Shown: positions 54,087-62,730 of the stretch, one piece after another
Layout of the letters: every line of letters begins with the position of its first letter
How positions within the stretch are numbered: position 1 is the first letter of the stretch
Source: Gammaproteobacteria bacterium
GTDB taxonomy: Bacteria > Pseudomonadota > Gammaproteobacteria > Pseudomonadales > Azotimanducaceae
Direction of reading: 5' to 3'
NCBI GenBank assembly: GCA_002684495.1
Contig: NYVG01000015.1
Span: forward strand, 38,094-100,823
DNA: 62,730 nucleotides
Program-made: the position numbers and the translations under genes
Notes under the pieces: model-generated
Told to the model about the DNA's origin: nothing
The model's database searches: none
What the model saw: the letters and a program-made list of their open reading frames with translations, nothing else

Positions 54087-54983
54087 TTGAGCAATACCCC
54101 ATTCTGGTACGACGCCGCCTTACAAATGCCCAGCAATACCGCCCAAGTTACCGTGGCTGGAGCAACCATTGAGTATGCAACTTGGGGAGAAGTCGGTAAC
54201 CCCGGCATCGTGCTCATTCACGGCAGCAATGCCCACTTAGAATGGTGGCGGTTTACCGCACCGTTTTTGGCCGATCGATTTAGGGTAGCGGCACTAGATT
54301 TATCAGGGAATGGCAACAGCGACTGGCGCGAGCGCTACAGTGGCGAACTCTTTGCTCAAGAGGTTTGGGCGGTATGCGAAGCAGCGCAGCTGGGCGCGCG
54401 CCCATTTGTGGTCGGCCACAGCTTTGGCGGCTTTGCCGCACTAGAAACCGGGCATCATTACGGCGACCGTCTGGGCGGCGTGCTGTTTATGGACTTCACC
54501 GTGGCACCACCGGAGGAATACATCGAATGGGGCCTGCGCGTAGAACGAGAAGGCGTGCAACCCGGCCGCAAATTACGCGTGTATCCAGACAAGGAAACCG
54601 CCATGGGGCGCTTTCGACTGATTCCAGAACAGCCAGGTGTCGCACCGGAACTGCTAGAGCATATGGCCAATTACGGACTCAAAGAAGTCGAGGGCGGGTG
54701 GACCTGGAAATTCGATCCCGCCCTATTCGACTATCTGGAAATGGGCGTAGACCAACAACAAAAGTTCATCGATATGCGCTGTCCTACAGCGCTTATGCTG
54801 GGTGAACAAAGCGAGGATGAGGGCGCTCTATACGGAGACTCTATGTTGGCCGCGAGCGGCGGCACCCTGCCTACCATTACAGTACCCGGCACCTACCACC
54901 ATCTGATGTTTGACCAGCCTATAGCGGTGGCGATGGCAACGAAACTATTGTTACTTGAGTGGTGCCGATCCAGCGCTGCTTGA
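54087..54983 (+). CDS. alpha/beta hydrolase
   Basis: 298 residues from a TTG at 54087 (alternative ATG at 54129). Fold motifs: IVLIHGSNAHLEWWRF (oxyanion HG), nucleophile Ser112 in VVGHSFGGFAAL, and the C-terminal histidine in GTYHHLMFDQP; the acid is probably Glu or Asp in MLGEQSED. Similar to epoxide-hydrolase/ester-hydrolase members; substrate unknown. Its 3' end overlaps the convergent GPH transporter gene by 33 bp, which is unusual but leaves both reading frames intact. Confidence 0.88.
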   Translation: MSNTPFWYDAALQMPSNTAQVTVAGATIEYATWGEVGNPGIVLIHGSNAHLEWWRFTAPFLADRFRVAALDLSGNGNSDWRERYSGELFAQEVWAVCEAAQLGARPFVVGHSFGGFAALETGHHYGDRLGGVLFMDFTVAPPEEYIEWGLRVEREGVQPGRKLRVYPDKETAMGRFRLIPEQPGVAPELLEHMANYGLKEVEGGWTWKFDPALFDYLEMGVDQQQKFIDMRCPTALMLGEQSEDEGALYGDSMLAASGGTLPTITVPGTYHHLMFDQPIAVAMATKLLLLEWCRSSAA

Positions 54984-56288
54984 GGCCAAAGCCTGCTTAA
55001 TGCGCGCATGAGCCTGCTCATCTAATGGATGCAGGCGGGCCAGCACGATAAGTACCACCATTAAAATCAAGGGCACTAGGGTGAACATCTCATGGATACG
55101 TGTCAGCGTGTCAGGATTCTGTGTTTGATTGGCAATATAGCCGGCCATGCCCAACCCCAGAGCCACCCCTGCGCCACCCAAGGCTTTGGCGAGCTTTTGA
55201 AAGAAACTTGCCATGGAATAAATCGAGCCATCGGCGCGGATACCTAACTTCCACTGCGCATACTCCACGGTATCTGGAATCATTGCCCATCCCAGCACGG
55301 CAACCGGCGTGCCGCCGAGCGCAATCAGACATCCCCAGAAGAACACCCAACCAACAGCGTCTGGCGAAGTCATATAAAATCCCAAACAGGCGAAAATGGT
55401 TAGCCCTGCTCCAATGATCAATGCTCCCGACTTTCCATATCTGGCTGCGAGCAGCGGCACGCAAGTTAAACCTGCTAGCATCACTAGGAGGGTTGCTGCG
55501 AAAAAGTAGGAAATCAGATCTGGGCGCCCTAAATAGTAGATAAAGTAATAGGCGGTGAGAGTCTGACGAACAGTAAAGCTGAGCATACCGCAACAGAAGA
55601 TGCCTATGACAATCAGCAACGGTGGATTTAAAAACACCGCCTGTAGACTGTGACGAAATGTTAATTCTTGCTCAACTGGCGGCACTACCTGCTCTTTCGT
55701 GGTTGCAAACGTAATCAGCAACAGGCCGGTGGAGATAAAGGCAAAAACCACCATCAAGGCTTGAAACCCGTCAGCCCGACTGTCGAATAATTCAACGAAT
55801 GGCATCGTGCCGACGGATACCACAAAGGCGCCAATAAAGGCGCAGGCCATTCTCCAGGTAGACAGTTGAGTACGGGCCCCGTAGTCGTCGGTCAATGACG
55901 CGGTCAATGCCGAATACGGAATAGTCACTACGGTATACAACACCCCGAACAGCAAATACGTAGTGTAGGCCCACCACAGTTTGCCGGTGTCATCGAGATC
56001 CGGCACTGTGAACGTCAACACAGTTATGGCGGCAAGTGGCAAGGCACCTAGAATCAACCAAGGCCGTAGACGACCGAATCGCGTACGTGTGCGGTCAGCC
56101 AGCATACCCATCAGCGGATCCGTTATGGCATCCACCACCCTAGCTAAGGCGATAACACCCGCTGCCGCCGTCGCCGATAACCCCATGACATCCGTATAGA
56201 AAAGCAACAGGTAGGTCATCGCAGAAATAAAATAAAGGTTGATCCCTAGATCACCTACCGCATAACCGAGTGATTCTTTAAGACGCAT
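54951..56288 (-). CDS. GPH-family MFS transporter (sugar/cation symporter type)
   Basis: 445 residues from the ATG at 56288, which overlaps the stop of the CoA transferase (TGATG). Twelve membrane helices and the glycoside-pentoside-hexuronide family marks YAVGDLGINLYFISAMTYLL, DAITDPLMGMLADRTRTRFG then RLRPWLILGA, and IPYSALTASLTDDYGARTQL. MelB-like proteins use sodium or protons; those next to CoA-pathway genes in this group of bacteria may carry non-sugar substrates. Confidence 0.92.
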   Translation of the reverse strand: MRLKESLGYAVGDLGINLYFISAMTYLLLFYTDVMGLSATAAAGVIALARVVDAITDPLMGMLADRTRTRFGRLRPWLILGALPLAAITVLTFTVPDLDDTGKLWWAYTTYLLFGVLYTVVTIPYSALTASLTDDYGARTQLSTWRMACAFIGAFVVSVGTMPFVELFDSRADGFQALMVVFAFISTGLLLITFATTKEQVVPPVEQELTFRHSLQAVFLNPPLLIVIGIFCCGMLSFTVRQTLTAYYFIYYLGRPDLISYFFAATLLVMLAGLTCVPLLAARYGKSGALIIGAGLTIFACLGFYMTSPDAVGWVFFWGCLIALGGTPVAVLGWAMIPDTVEYAQWKLGIRADGSIYSMASFFQKLAKALGGAGVALGLGMAGYIANQTQNPDTLTRIHEMFTLVPLILMVVLIVLARLHPLDEQAHARIKQALASSSAGSAPLK

Positions 56289-57478
56289 CAAACGATGACG
56301 CTCTGGGATTGCAAAGACTGAATTTCGTCAGCTTCAAGGCCTAATTCGGCAAGCACCACAGCACTGTCCGCACCAGCATCCGGAGCCGCTCGATGAAACC
56401 GTGAAGATTGCGGAAAGCTGGATAAATTGATCGGCGAGCGCACCAAATTCAGGTCGCCGAGTTGTGGATGAGGTGCAGGTTTCGCCATGGCTAGATGCTG
56501 AACCTGTGGATCCTCAAAAGCCTGACCGATGTCGTTGATTGGCCCACAGGGAACGCCAGCTTCATTCAAACGCTGCACAAGTTCCGCAACCGTATATGTG
56601 CGAGTAATCTGATTCATATCCTGCTTAATCTGTTCGCGCTTACCTACGCGATCTCTCACACGCTGATAATCTGCATGGGCAAATAGCTCACTGGCGCCAA
56701 GAGCATCACAGAAGCGCTGCCACATCTGACTGCCAAACGCGGCTATATTCACATGGCCATCCTGGGCTTCAAAAGTCCCCATCGGCACTTGGGTAGGATG
56801 ATCATTGCCCTGTTGGGTAGGAACATCGCCATCCATGGTGTAGCGGGCACCCTGAAAATCTAACTTGCTGAGCATGGCCTCCAATAACGAGGTGTGTACC
56901 CACTGCCCCTCCCCTGTGCGCTCCCGGTGCAGTAATGCAAGCAAGATACCTTGGCCAAGGAACATCCCCGCCGAGGTATCAGAAATTGCCACGCCGACGC
57001 GCATAGGGCCAGTACCGGGCTCGCCAGTTACGGACATAAGGCCGCTCATACCCTGAACAATTTGATCGACGCCAGGGCGACTGCGATACGGGCCGTCCTG
57101 CCCAAAACCGGAAATACTCGCGTAAATAAGGCTTGGATTAATGGCACGCAAAGTGTCGTAGTCCACGCCCAAGCGAAATTTCACATCGCTGCGAAAGTTC
57201 TCCACCACCACATCTGCATCAACCGCCAAACGATGAAACAACTTTTGACCTGTCGCACTCTTTAAATCGATGGCCACGGAGCGCTTATTACGGTGCAGAT
57301 TTTGCTCGTCTGAGCCACGCCGACTGCCGGTTACGGAACTACCTTGGGCGTCTTTGCTCGGCGGCGGCTCTACTTTAATGACGTCTGCACCCCAATCGGC
57401 CAGCAAACGCACTGCCGTAGGGCCTGCACGTGCAATAGTTAAATCCAATACCCGAATATGATCTAACGGCCCCTGCAT
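56288..57478 (-). CDS. CaiB/BaiF family class III CoA transferase
   Basis: 396 residues. Motifs: IRVLDLTIARAGPTAVRLLA, WGADVIKVEPPPSKDAQGS, RNKRSVAIDLKSATGQKLF, VENFRSDVKFRLGVDYDTL, YASISGFGQDGPYRSRPG, and the catalytic aspartate in PGVDQIVQGMSGL. The C-terminal segment reads PDAGADSAVVLAELGLEADE. The transporter gene overlaps its stop, which suggests the imported compound is activated by this enzyme. Confidence 0.93.
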   Translation of the reverse strand: MQGPLDHIRVLDLTIARAGPTAVRLLADWGADVIKVEPPPSKDAQGSSVTGSRRGSDEQNLHRNKRSVAIDLKSATGQKLFHRLAVDADVVVENFRSDVKFRLGVDYDTLRAINPSLIYASISGFGQDGPYRSRPGVDQIVQGMSGLMSVTGEPGTGPMRVGVAISDTSAGMFLGQGILLALLHRERTGEGQWVHTSLLEAMLSKLDFQGARYTMDGDVPTQQGNDHPTQVPMGTFEAQDGHVNIAAFGSQMWQRFCDALGASELFAHADYQRVRDRVGKREQIKQDMNQITRTYTVAELVQRLNEAGVPCGPINDIGQAFEDPQVQHLAMAKPAPHPQLGDLNLVRSPINLSSFPQSSRFHRAAPDAGADSAVVLAELGLEADEIQSLQSQSVIV

Positions 57479-57575
57479 CTATCCCCCCAGATAGTCCTTC
57501 AGACAGTAAACCATAGCATGTGCCTTACCCTAAAAGGCTAGACTCGCTATCATCTATTAGAAATAGGAGAGAGAT

Positions 57576-57959
57576 ATGGCCATAGAATTGGAATACAAAT
57601 TACCCCACGCTGTTGCCGATGTTTGGCAGATCATCAGTGACCCCGGCCGCATAGACTGGGTGGCAGGCGTGGCGTCCTGTGATTACGACGGCCAGATCAG
57701 ACGCTTTAAAATGGATGGCGCTGGAGAGTTAGCTGAGCAAATTTTCAGCGTCGATAACAGTACCCATACCATCACCTACGGAGTAATAGAGTCCACCCCA
57801 CCGCTGGCAAGCCATCGGGCCAGCATGGCCTTAAGCGAAATTCCCGAAGGCACGCTGCTCACCTGGCGGACTTCTGTCGAACCTGAGGCCGTCGAACCCT
57901 TTATAAAACACGGCATGGATGCATCAGCGGCAAAACTATTAACCGTACTCGGCAGCTGA
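57576..57959 (+). CDS. SRPBCC family (START/polyketide-cyclase-like) protein
   Basis: 127-residue helix-grip fold protein: starts MAIELEYKLPHAVADVWQII, SDPGRIDWVAGVASCDYDG, and a final amphipathic helix EPFIKHGMDASAAKLLTVL. Such domains bind hydrophobic ligands in a central cavity. AGGAGAGAG lies before the ATG. The carboxylesterase gene follows after 10 bp, so the pair may handle the same lipid-like molecule. Confidence 0.85.
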   Translation: MAIELEYKLPHAVADVWQIISDPGRIDWVAGVASCDYDGQIRRFKMDGAGELAEQIFSVDNSTHTITYGVIESTPPLASHRASMALSEIPEGTLLTWRTSVEPEAVEPFIKHGMDASAAKLLTVLGS

Positions 57960-57969
57960 GAATACTGCG

Positions 57970-59748
57970 ATGCGAAATGCCGCGCTCATTCTAATTGGAC
58001 TTGGCCTCCTAGTGGTGGTTGCCGGCCAAACATACCTGTCCTGGCAAACCGAACCAGAGCGCCCTGTCGTAGCGAATAAAACCACGCTCAGAAACACCGA
58101 AAGCGGTGCTGTCGTGGGATTTATTGATAAACTCGGTGCCCGCAGTTGGCAAGGCATCCCGTACGCAGAACCACCGGTGGGACAGCTACGTTGGCGCGCC
58201 CCACAGCCTCCAATACCGAGTCAAACCCCCATTGAAGCGCTACAACCTGGCGCCATATGCCCACAATTCGCCTCGTTATTAAGCGGAGCAGACGAGCAAA
58301 CACCAAGCGGTCAAATCGCCGGCAACGAAGATTGCCTGTACCTCAACATCTGGTCGCCACCGAATGCAGCTAAGCTACCGGTAATGCTATGGATACATGG
58401 CGGCGGTAATACCATCGGACACGCCGGCAGCTATAACGGCGCGGCACTAGCAACCCAGCGCAATGTAGTGATTGTAACGATCAATTACCGGCTCGGAATC
58501 TTTGGCTGGTTCAGCCACCCGGATCTGTTAACCGGCGACAAGTTAGACGACTCGGGCAACTACGGCACCCTAGACGTGGTCCGTGCGCTGGAGTGGGTGC
58601 AGAGCAATATTGAAGTTTTTGGCGGTGATCCAGGCAACGTTACTGTCTTCGGCGAATCAGCCGGGGCATTCGACACTCTCGCCATGATGGCGTCGCCATT
58701 AGCTAAGGGGCTATTTCATCGGGCCATCGTACAGAGCGGTGGTTTCAGCCCAACAAATTTAGACCGCGCACAAAACTACCAAGAAGATGGCGGTGCGGCG
58801 TTCAGCAGTCGTGAGCTTGTCACCAAGATGCTGATTACCGATGGTTTGGCAACAAATCGCGAAGCCGCAAAAAATCTTGCCCAAGATATGCGAAAGACCG
58901 AACTACGAGACTATTTATACGCGAAAACCCCCGCGCAATTTTTTGCCCAACTTGACGGCGGCGGTTTCGGCATGATCCCGCTGCCAGACAACTTTGGTGA
59001 CGGCCATGTACTCCCCGATCTCAGCACCGAGGAAATATTCTCCGACCCCAACAATCACAACCAGGTTCCAGTGATTCTCGGTACGAACCGCGACGAACCT
59101 TCACTATTTATGGTGCGCGCACCGCAATACGTAGAGAACTGGCTTGGGTTGTTACCACGCCTGAAAGACGAGGACGCTTACAAACGGGCGGTGTACTACG
59201 GCGCACAAGCGTGGAAGCACCGGGGCGTGGACAGCCTAGCCAATTACATGAGTAGATCGGGCAATGAACAGGTGTACGCTTACCGCTTTGATTGGGACGA
59301 GGAGCCATCACAATTCGGTTTCGATCTGAGCGTTGCCTTAGGCGCAGCCCACGGCTTGGAAATCGCGTTCGCATTCAACGATTTTGAAGGCGGCATGGGT
59401 CTTGGTTATATCTATCCAGGCAATAAAGGACAGTATGCATTAGCTGCAAGCATGAGTTCCTATTGGACTCAGTTTGCCTACACGGGTAACCCCAGTCAGG
59501 GGCGGGACAGCCAAGAAACCCAGTGGCTCAGCTGGGGCACCGAGGGTAAACGCTCGCTGATACTCGATACGCTGACAGATCAGGGCATATTTATGGATGA
59601 TCAGGAGGTCGTGCTGGAAGCATTACAGCAGGAGCTTATTGACGATCCAAATATCACAGACCCACAAGAGCGGTGTAATTTATACCGCACTGCGTTTCGA
59701 GCCGCACCAGACAATACCAAGATGCAAAAATTGTGTGCCGGCTCATAA
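57970..59748 (+). CDS. type-B carboxylesterase, exported
   Basis: 592-residue alpha/beta hydrolase of the cholinesterase/carboxylesterase family. An N-terminal hydrophobic segment (4-21, AALILIGLGLLVVVAGQTY) is a signal peptide or anchor. Family motifs: WQGIPYAEPPVGQLRWRAP, EDCLYLNIW, LPVMLWIHGGGNTIG, and the nucleophile Ser230 in VFGESAGAFD. The acid and histidine are probably in GTNRDEPS and LGAAHGLEIAFAF. It hydrolyses esters in the periplasm or at the cell surface; substrate unknown. Confidence 0.93.
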   Translation: MRNAALILIGLGLLVVVAGQTYLSWQTEPERPVVANKTTLRNTESGAVVGFIDKLGARSWQGIPYAEPPVGQLRWRAPQPPIPSQTPIEALQPGAICPQFASLLSGADEQTPSGQIAGNEDCLYLNIWSPPNAAKLPVMLWIHGGGNTIGHAGSYNGAALATQRNVVIVTINYRLGIFGWFSHPDLLTGDKLDDSGNYGTLDVVRALEWVQSNIEVFGGDPGNVTVFGESAGAFDTLAMMASPLAKGLFHRAIVQSGGFSPTNLDRAQNYQEDGGAAFSSRELVTKMLITDGLATNREAAKNLAQDMRKTELRDYLYAKTPAQFFAQLDGGGFGMIPLPDNFGDGHVLPDLSTEEIFSDPNNHNQVPVILGTNRDEPSLFMVRAPQYVENWLGLLPRLKDEDAYKRAVYYGAQAWKHRGVDSLANYMSRSGNEQVYAYRFDWDEEPSQFGFDLSVALGAAHGLEIAFAFNDFEGGMGLGYIYPGNKGQYALAASMSSYWTQFAYTGNPSQGRDSQETQWLSWGTEGKRSLILDTLTDQGIFMDDQEVVLEALQQELIDDPNITDPQERCNLYRTAFRAAPDNTKMQKLCAGS

Positions 59749-59802
59749 GCGCTGCCACCGGAACGAGTGCTGCCACGAGCACATCCTAACGAACCTACTC
59801 CG

Positions 59803-61020
59803 CTATACCGTCGCTGGGGCCGAGCCACCACCCGCTTGAGAACGAGTCGTTTCATTACCAGGCTGCGGATCACGGGGAATAAACTGCGACGCTACCAACG
59901 ACATCAGCGCAAAAGCCGCCCCACAATAAAAGACTAGGGATGGGGACGAGATCCACACCAAACCCAAAGCCGCAGGGATCACTATGGCTGCGATATGGCT
60001 GATGGTAAAGGACACTCCAGCGCTGCTGGCCATATCCTTAGGATCGGCAATCTTTTGAAAGTAGGTGCTGATTGCGATCGCCATAGCAAAGAACATATGG
60101 TCGAGCACATATAATGCTGCCGCGAGAGTGGCGTTTTCAACCAGCCCATAGGCTACAAATACAAAAATCAGCCCTATATATTCGAAAGTAAGGGCATTGC
60201 GCTCGCCAATACGACTAATCAGCCGGCCAATGCGTTCGGCAAAAAACCAGTTGAAAATATAGTTGATCAAAAACAGCAGCGTCACTTGGGATGCACTGTA
60301 GCCAAACTTTTCGACCATTAAGAATGCTGCGAAAACCACAAAAATCTGCCGCCGCGCACCAGAGAGAAACGTCAGCACGTAATAAAGCCAATAGCGTTTG
60401 CGCAAAATGAGGCTCTTATGCTGAGTGGTTTTTGCCGGGAAATGCGGAAAGCCCAGCCACATAACCACGGCCAAGGCAGCACACAGACCGCCAGCCAGCA
60501 AAAAATTCCATACGTAATCGAGCTGAAAAATTTCTAACAGTCCCCACATCACGGAGTAGACGATCAGCGAAGTGATTGAGCCAACAGCGATCAATTTTCC
60601 AAGCACAGCAGGCGCTTCGGCCTTAGACAACCACTGTAAACTCAGCGACTGCTTGGTTGCTTCAAAGTAGTGGAAACCAATACTCATCAGTACCGTAGTG
60701 AAATACAAACCGTACTCAGAGGGAAAGAATCCGGTAGCCGCAACGCCAACACCCAACAGCGCCAGCGAGAACACAGCAAACGTTTGTTCACGCAGCACCA
60801 GTAGCACAAAAACCGTAGTAAACGCCAAAAACCCTGGGACTTCGCGCAGACTTTGCAGAATTCCAATTTCTATGCCGGTAAATGCCGCACGCTCAACCAC
60901 AAAATTGTTCAGCAATGCCGACCAAGCGTTAAACGCAATCGGCATAGCAACAGACATCAGCACTAGGAGCATCATGGGTGAACGCCAGCGCGATGTTGAT
61001 TCTGAATGGCTTTGCTGCAT
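59803..61020 (-). CDS. MFS transporter
   Basis: 405 residues with eleven or twelve hydrophobic segments, basic loop residues between halves (HKSLILRKRYWLYYV), and MFS-like FNWFFAERIGRLISRIGERN. It has no drug- or sugar-specific motif that I can see. Its ATG overlaps the stop of the upstream thioesterase gene (TAATG), so they are coupled. The C-terminus is short, glycine-rich and polar. Confidence 0.88.
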   Translation of the reverse strand: MQQSHSESTSRWRSPMMLLVLMSVAMPIAFNAWSALLNNFVVERAAFTGIEIGILQSLREVPGFLAFTTVFVLLVLREQTFAVFSLALLGVGVAATGFFPSEYGLYFTTVLMSIGFHYFEATKQSLSLQWLSKAEAPAVLGKLIAVGSITSLIVYSVMWGLLEIFQLDYVWNFLLAGGLCAALAVVMWLGFPHFPAKTTQHKSLILRKRYWLYYVLTFLSGARRQIFVVFAAFLMVEKFGYSASQVTLLFLINYIFNWFFAERIGRLISRIGERNALTFEYIGLIFVFVAYGLVENATLAAALYVLDHMFFAMAIAISTYFQKIADPKDMASSAGVSFTISHIAAIVIPAALGLVWISSPSLVFYCGAAFALMSLVASQFIPRDPQPGNETTRSQAGGGSAPATV

Positions 61021-61430
61021 TAACGATCCCCTATGATTTGAAAAACAAAGGAGCCATGGGCGATCAACCGCTCACGCTCATCAGTAATCTGCGTATTAAA
61101 CGTCATCACCCGTTTGCTCTGGCTAAGCAACTGCGCCCTAACATTCAACCTCGCACCTTCCTGCGTCCCGCGAGTATAGGTGACATTACCGTTTACCGTG
61201 ACCGCAAGTTTTTGCAGTGACGCACTGGCATAAGCACAGGCGCTGTCCATTACCGCATAAGCAACGCTGCCGTGGGTATACCCCGCCGCATTGATCCAAC
61301 CCTTATCCACCACCAAATGCAGTTCACAATCACCATCCTGAGCTCGAGTAACCACAACGCCGTAACGCTCGCGGATTTGCGCGTCGCCGTCGAGAACCTT
61401 CTGAGCACTTGGATGAATAGCTGACGACAT
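61020..61430 (-). CDS. PaaI-type hotdog thioesterase
   Basis: 136 residues from the ATG at 61430 with GGGA upstream; an in-frame TTG four codons earlier is less likely. Hotdog-fold acyl-CoA thioesterase with the PaaI pattern GYTHGSVAYAVMDSACAYA, where Asp of VMDSA is the probable catalytic acid, and GNVTYTRGTQEGARLNVRA for the second strand pair. It would hydrolyse a small or aryl acyl-CoA. Coupled with the following transporter, it may release acids for export or balance CoA. Confidence 0.9.
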   Translation of the reverse strand: MSSAIHPSAQKVLDGDAQIRERYGVVVTRAQDGDCELHLVVDKGWINAAGYTHGSVAYAVMDSACAYASASLQKLAVTVNGNVTYTRGTQEGARLNVRAQLLSQSKRVMTFNTQITDERERLIAHGSFVFQIIGDR

Positions 61431-61682
61431 ATGAGTTCCCAATCAAAACAGCGATCACTACAACAGTAACTAAGGATCGAATAAACATTTTTCTATGCAA
61501 CCAAGCTAGGAACTTTACTGGAGATTGATCGACGGAAGAAGAGTAGCCGCGGCAGCAGCGTCCATGGCGACGAGGCTGTAACGCTAAAACCCGCTCTCTC
61601 TGACTAATACCGAGGCAATGGTTCGATAGGCGGTGGATGACACGCGGCTACCTAGATGCAGCCGCGGAGATACCCTGCTGTT

Positions 61683-61701
61683 CACCTGTGTTGCACAGGT
61701 G
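61683..61701. repeat. perfect 8-bp inverted repeat
   Basis: CACCTGTG-TTG-CACAGGTG, a perfect dyad with a 3-nt centre, about 65 bp beyond the stop of the acyl-CoA dehydrogenase. There is no T-run on either side, so it is either an operator or part of an RNA fold rather than a standard terminator. Confidence 0.55.
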
Positions 61702-61710
61702 AGTAATCTA

Positions 61711-61722
61711 GCGTTTAAACGC
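61711..61722. repeat. 12-bp perfect palindrome
   Basis: GCGTTTAAACGC reads the same on both strands. It lies 10 bp from the 8-bp dyad, and the pair together resembles a regulatory spacer. No known regulator site is recognised. Confidence 0.5.
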
Positions 61723-61764
61723 CGGGTGTTTGAGCGATCTTGGTGCGGTTAGTGCAGGCTTACA

Positions 61765-62730
61765 CTAATCCGGCAAGCCCAATACTCGCTTAGCGAGAAT
61801 GTTTAATTGCACTTCGGAGGTGCCGCCTTCGATTGAATTGGCTTTGGATCTGAGCCAGGCGCGGGTGGTGCCGAGTTCATCTTCCTCGAAGGCTTCGCCC
61901 TGCCAACCGAGGGACTGGGTTCCCAACACGTTGAGTAACAGTTCGTATTTACCTTTGTTTTGCTCGGTGCCGTAGTACTTGAACATTGAGGATACGGCGC
62001 CAGGGGCTGCACCTGTGGCCGATTCCTCGACACTGCGGCGGGTGGTTAAGCCGAAGGCTTTGTCGTTCATACGGTGGGCGAGGATTTGATTACGCAGTAC
62101 CGGGTCGGCGACTTTGCCACTGGCGTCTTTGCCAACGTACTGCAGCGCATATTCTTCGATTGAGGTAGTCTTTTGACCGCCGCCGATACCGCCGATCATC
62201 GAACGCTCGTGCTGTAATAAGCGCTTGCCTACGGTCCAGCCTTTGTTTAACTCATGCACTAAGTTGCTCTTTGGCACCCGCACGTTGTCAAAGAACGTTT
62301 CGCAGAACGGCGAGTAGCCGCTGACCAGCAGGATGGGTTTTACGGTGATACCTGGTGTGGTCATATCAAATAACACAAAGGAGATGCCGTCGTGCTTTGG
62401 CGCGTCGAAATCGGTGCGCACAAGACAGAACATCCAGTCGGCGTTGTCGGCGCCTGAGGTCCATATTTTTTGGCCGTTGACGATGAAGTCGTCGCCGTCT
62501 TCTACTGCGGAGGTGCGCAAACTCGCGAGGTCTGAACCGGAGCCCGGTTCGCTGTAGCCCTGACACCACCATATGTCGCCACGGGCAATTTTCGGTAAGT
62601 GCTCTTGCTTCTGCGCGTCGGTGCCATATTCCAGCAATGCGGGGCCAATCATGCTCAAGCCCATGCCTAACAGTGCCGGACGAGCGTTTATGCGCCGCAT
62701 TTCCTGCTGCAGCACCACGGCTTCGTCTTT
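61765..62730 (-). CDS. acyl-CoA dehydrogenase (5' end missing)
   Basis: The reading frame is open to the right window edge, so the N-terminal part is absent; 321 residues remain. Motifs: GPALLEYGTDAQKQEHLPK, WCQGYSEPGSGSDLASL, IVNGQKIWTSGADNADWMF, a C-terminal domain MFKYYGTEQNKGKYELLLN, and the ending SIEGGTSEVQLNILAKRVLG. It belongs to the bacterial FadE-like group acting on branched, steroid or long-chain substrates, in which a second acyl-CoA dehydrogenase often follows; none is next to it here. Confidence 0.94.
   Translation of the reverse strand, partial: KDEAVVLQQEMRRINARPALLGMGLSMIGPALLEYGTDAQKQEHLPKIARGDIWWCQGYSEPGSGSDLASLRTSAVEDGDDFIVNGQKIWTSGADNADWMFCLVRTDFDAPKHDGISFVLFDMTTPGITVKPILLVSGYSPFCETFFDNVRVPKSNLVHELNKGWTVGKRLLQHERSMIGGIGGGQKTTSIEEYALQYVGKDASGKVADPVLRNQILAHRMNDKAFGLTTRRSVEESATGAAPGAVSSMFKYYGTEQNKGKYELLLNVLGTQSLGWQGEAFEEDELGTTRAWLRSKANSIEGGTSEVQLNILAKRVLGLPD

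Larger units (their letters stand above)
61431..61764. other. 334-bp intergenic region with nested inverted repeats, no gene
   Basis: No reading frame is convincing. Structure seen: GTAGCCGCG (61543-61551) pairs perfectly with CGCGGCTAC (61643-61651); inside it CGTCCA (61559-61564) pairs with TGGATG (61634-61639). A competing pairing joins CCGCGGCAGCA (61548-61558) with TGCAGCCGCGG (61657-61667), one mismatch. To the right lie a hairpin (61683-61701) and a 12-bp palindrome (61711-61722). On the minus strand it would form the leader of the thioesterase-MFS pair or the trailer of the acyl-CoA dehydrogenase. Confidence 0.5.

Noticed and set aside
61600-61650. tRNA-like T-loop (GGTTCGAT) in the spacer before the last gene
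   Set aside because: No matching acceptor, anticodon or D arms could be drawn around it.

Overview
The window looks like a chromosomal segment of a free-living, aerobic, Gram-negative gammaproteobacterium, probably a marine member of the Cellvibrionales/Halieaceae/Spongiibacteraceae type. This is an inference from gene content: lexA beside topA as in pseudomonads, class 2 pyrD, class I fumarase, Slt, PepN, AmtB, and many acyl-CoA/CoA-transferase genes. There is no rRNA, tRNA, prophage, insertion sequence or CRISPR array. Coding density is very high, many genes are translationally coupled by overlapping stop/start codons, and several starts are TTG or GTG with a good ribosome binding site.

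Layout. 1-5.8 kb: partial MscS channel, lexA with two SOS boxes, topA, a membrane-anchored unknown, a universal stress protein. 5.8-15.4 kb: lytic transglycosylase and tatD, a PhyH-type oxygenase with a glutaredoxin-like protein, a C39-like cysteine peptidase, an acetyltransferase, ddl, amtB, pyrD. 15.4-22.4 kb: a six-gene MoxR/DUF58/VWA/BatD ('Bat') envelope operon, followed by a convergent small secreted GfcA/YjbE-like protein. 23-33.4 kb: pepN, a DUF2797 protein, an XdhC/MocA-like molybdenum-cofactor pair, nadK diverging from cysE, a FrnE-type DsbA protein, and a ybaN/PfkB-kinase/D-cysteine desulfhydrase operon.

33.4-42.3 kb holds a minus-strand run of eight genes, seven of them tightly coupled: MFS importer, Tat-type gluconate-dehydrogenase subunit-3 homologue, GMC oxidoreductase, anchored ThuA-like protein, acyl-CoA dehydrogenase, APH-like kinase and SDR. 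It reads as an exported alcohol/sugar oxidation module joined to a CoA-ester degradation module. 42.4-48.3 kb: a small anchored protein with a CaiB-type CoA transferase, trxB, then a slightly more A/T-rich pair, a large M64-like metalloprotease lipoprotein and an exported unknown.

The most unusual locus is 49.8-51.5 kb on the minus strand. A gene that looks broken by an in-frame TGA (51205-51207) is best read as a selenoprotein of the UGSC type: the TGA sits exactly in the motif Sec-Gly-Ser-Cys, both halves are in one frame, and a hairpin fitting the bacterial SECIS model follows. It overlaps a 369-residue partner of unknown function, which in turn overlaps a class I fumarase gene. Divergent from it is a prohibitin/SPFH gene.

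52.6 kb to the end: CoA transferases, a CPXCG protein, an alpha/beta hydrolase, GPH and MFS transporters, an SRPBCC protein, a type-B carboxylesterase, a hotdog thioesterase and a partial acyl-CoA dehydrogenase. Together they suggest uptake and CoA-dependent breakdown of esters or lipid-like substrates. The spacer before the last gene carries several nested inverted repeats and may encode a structured RNA.
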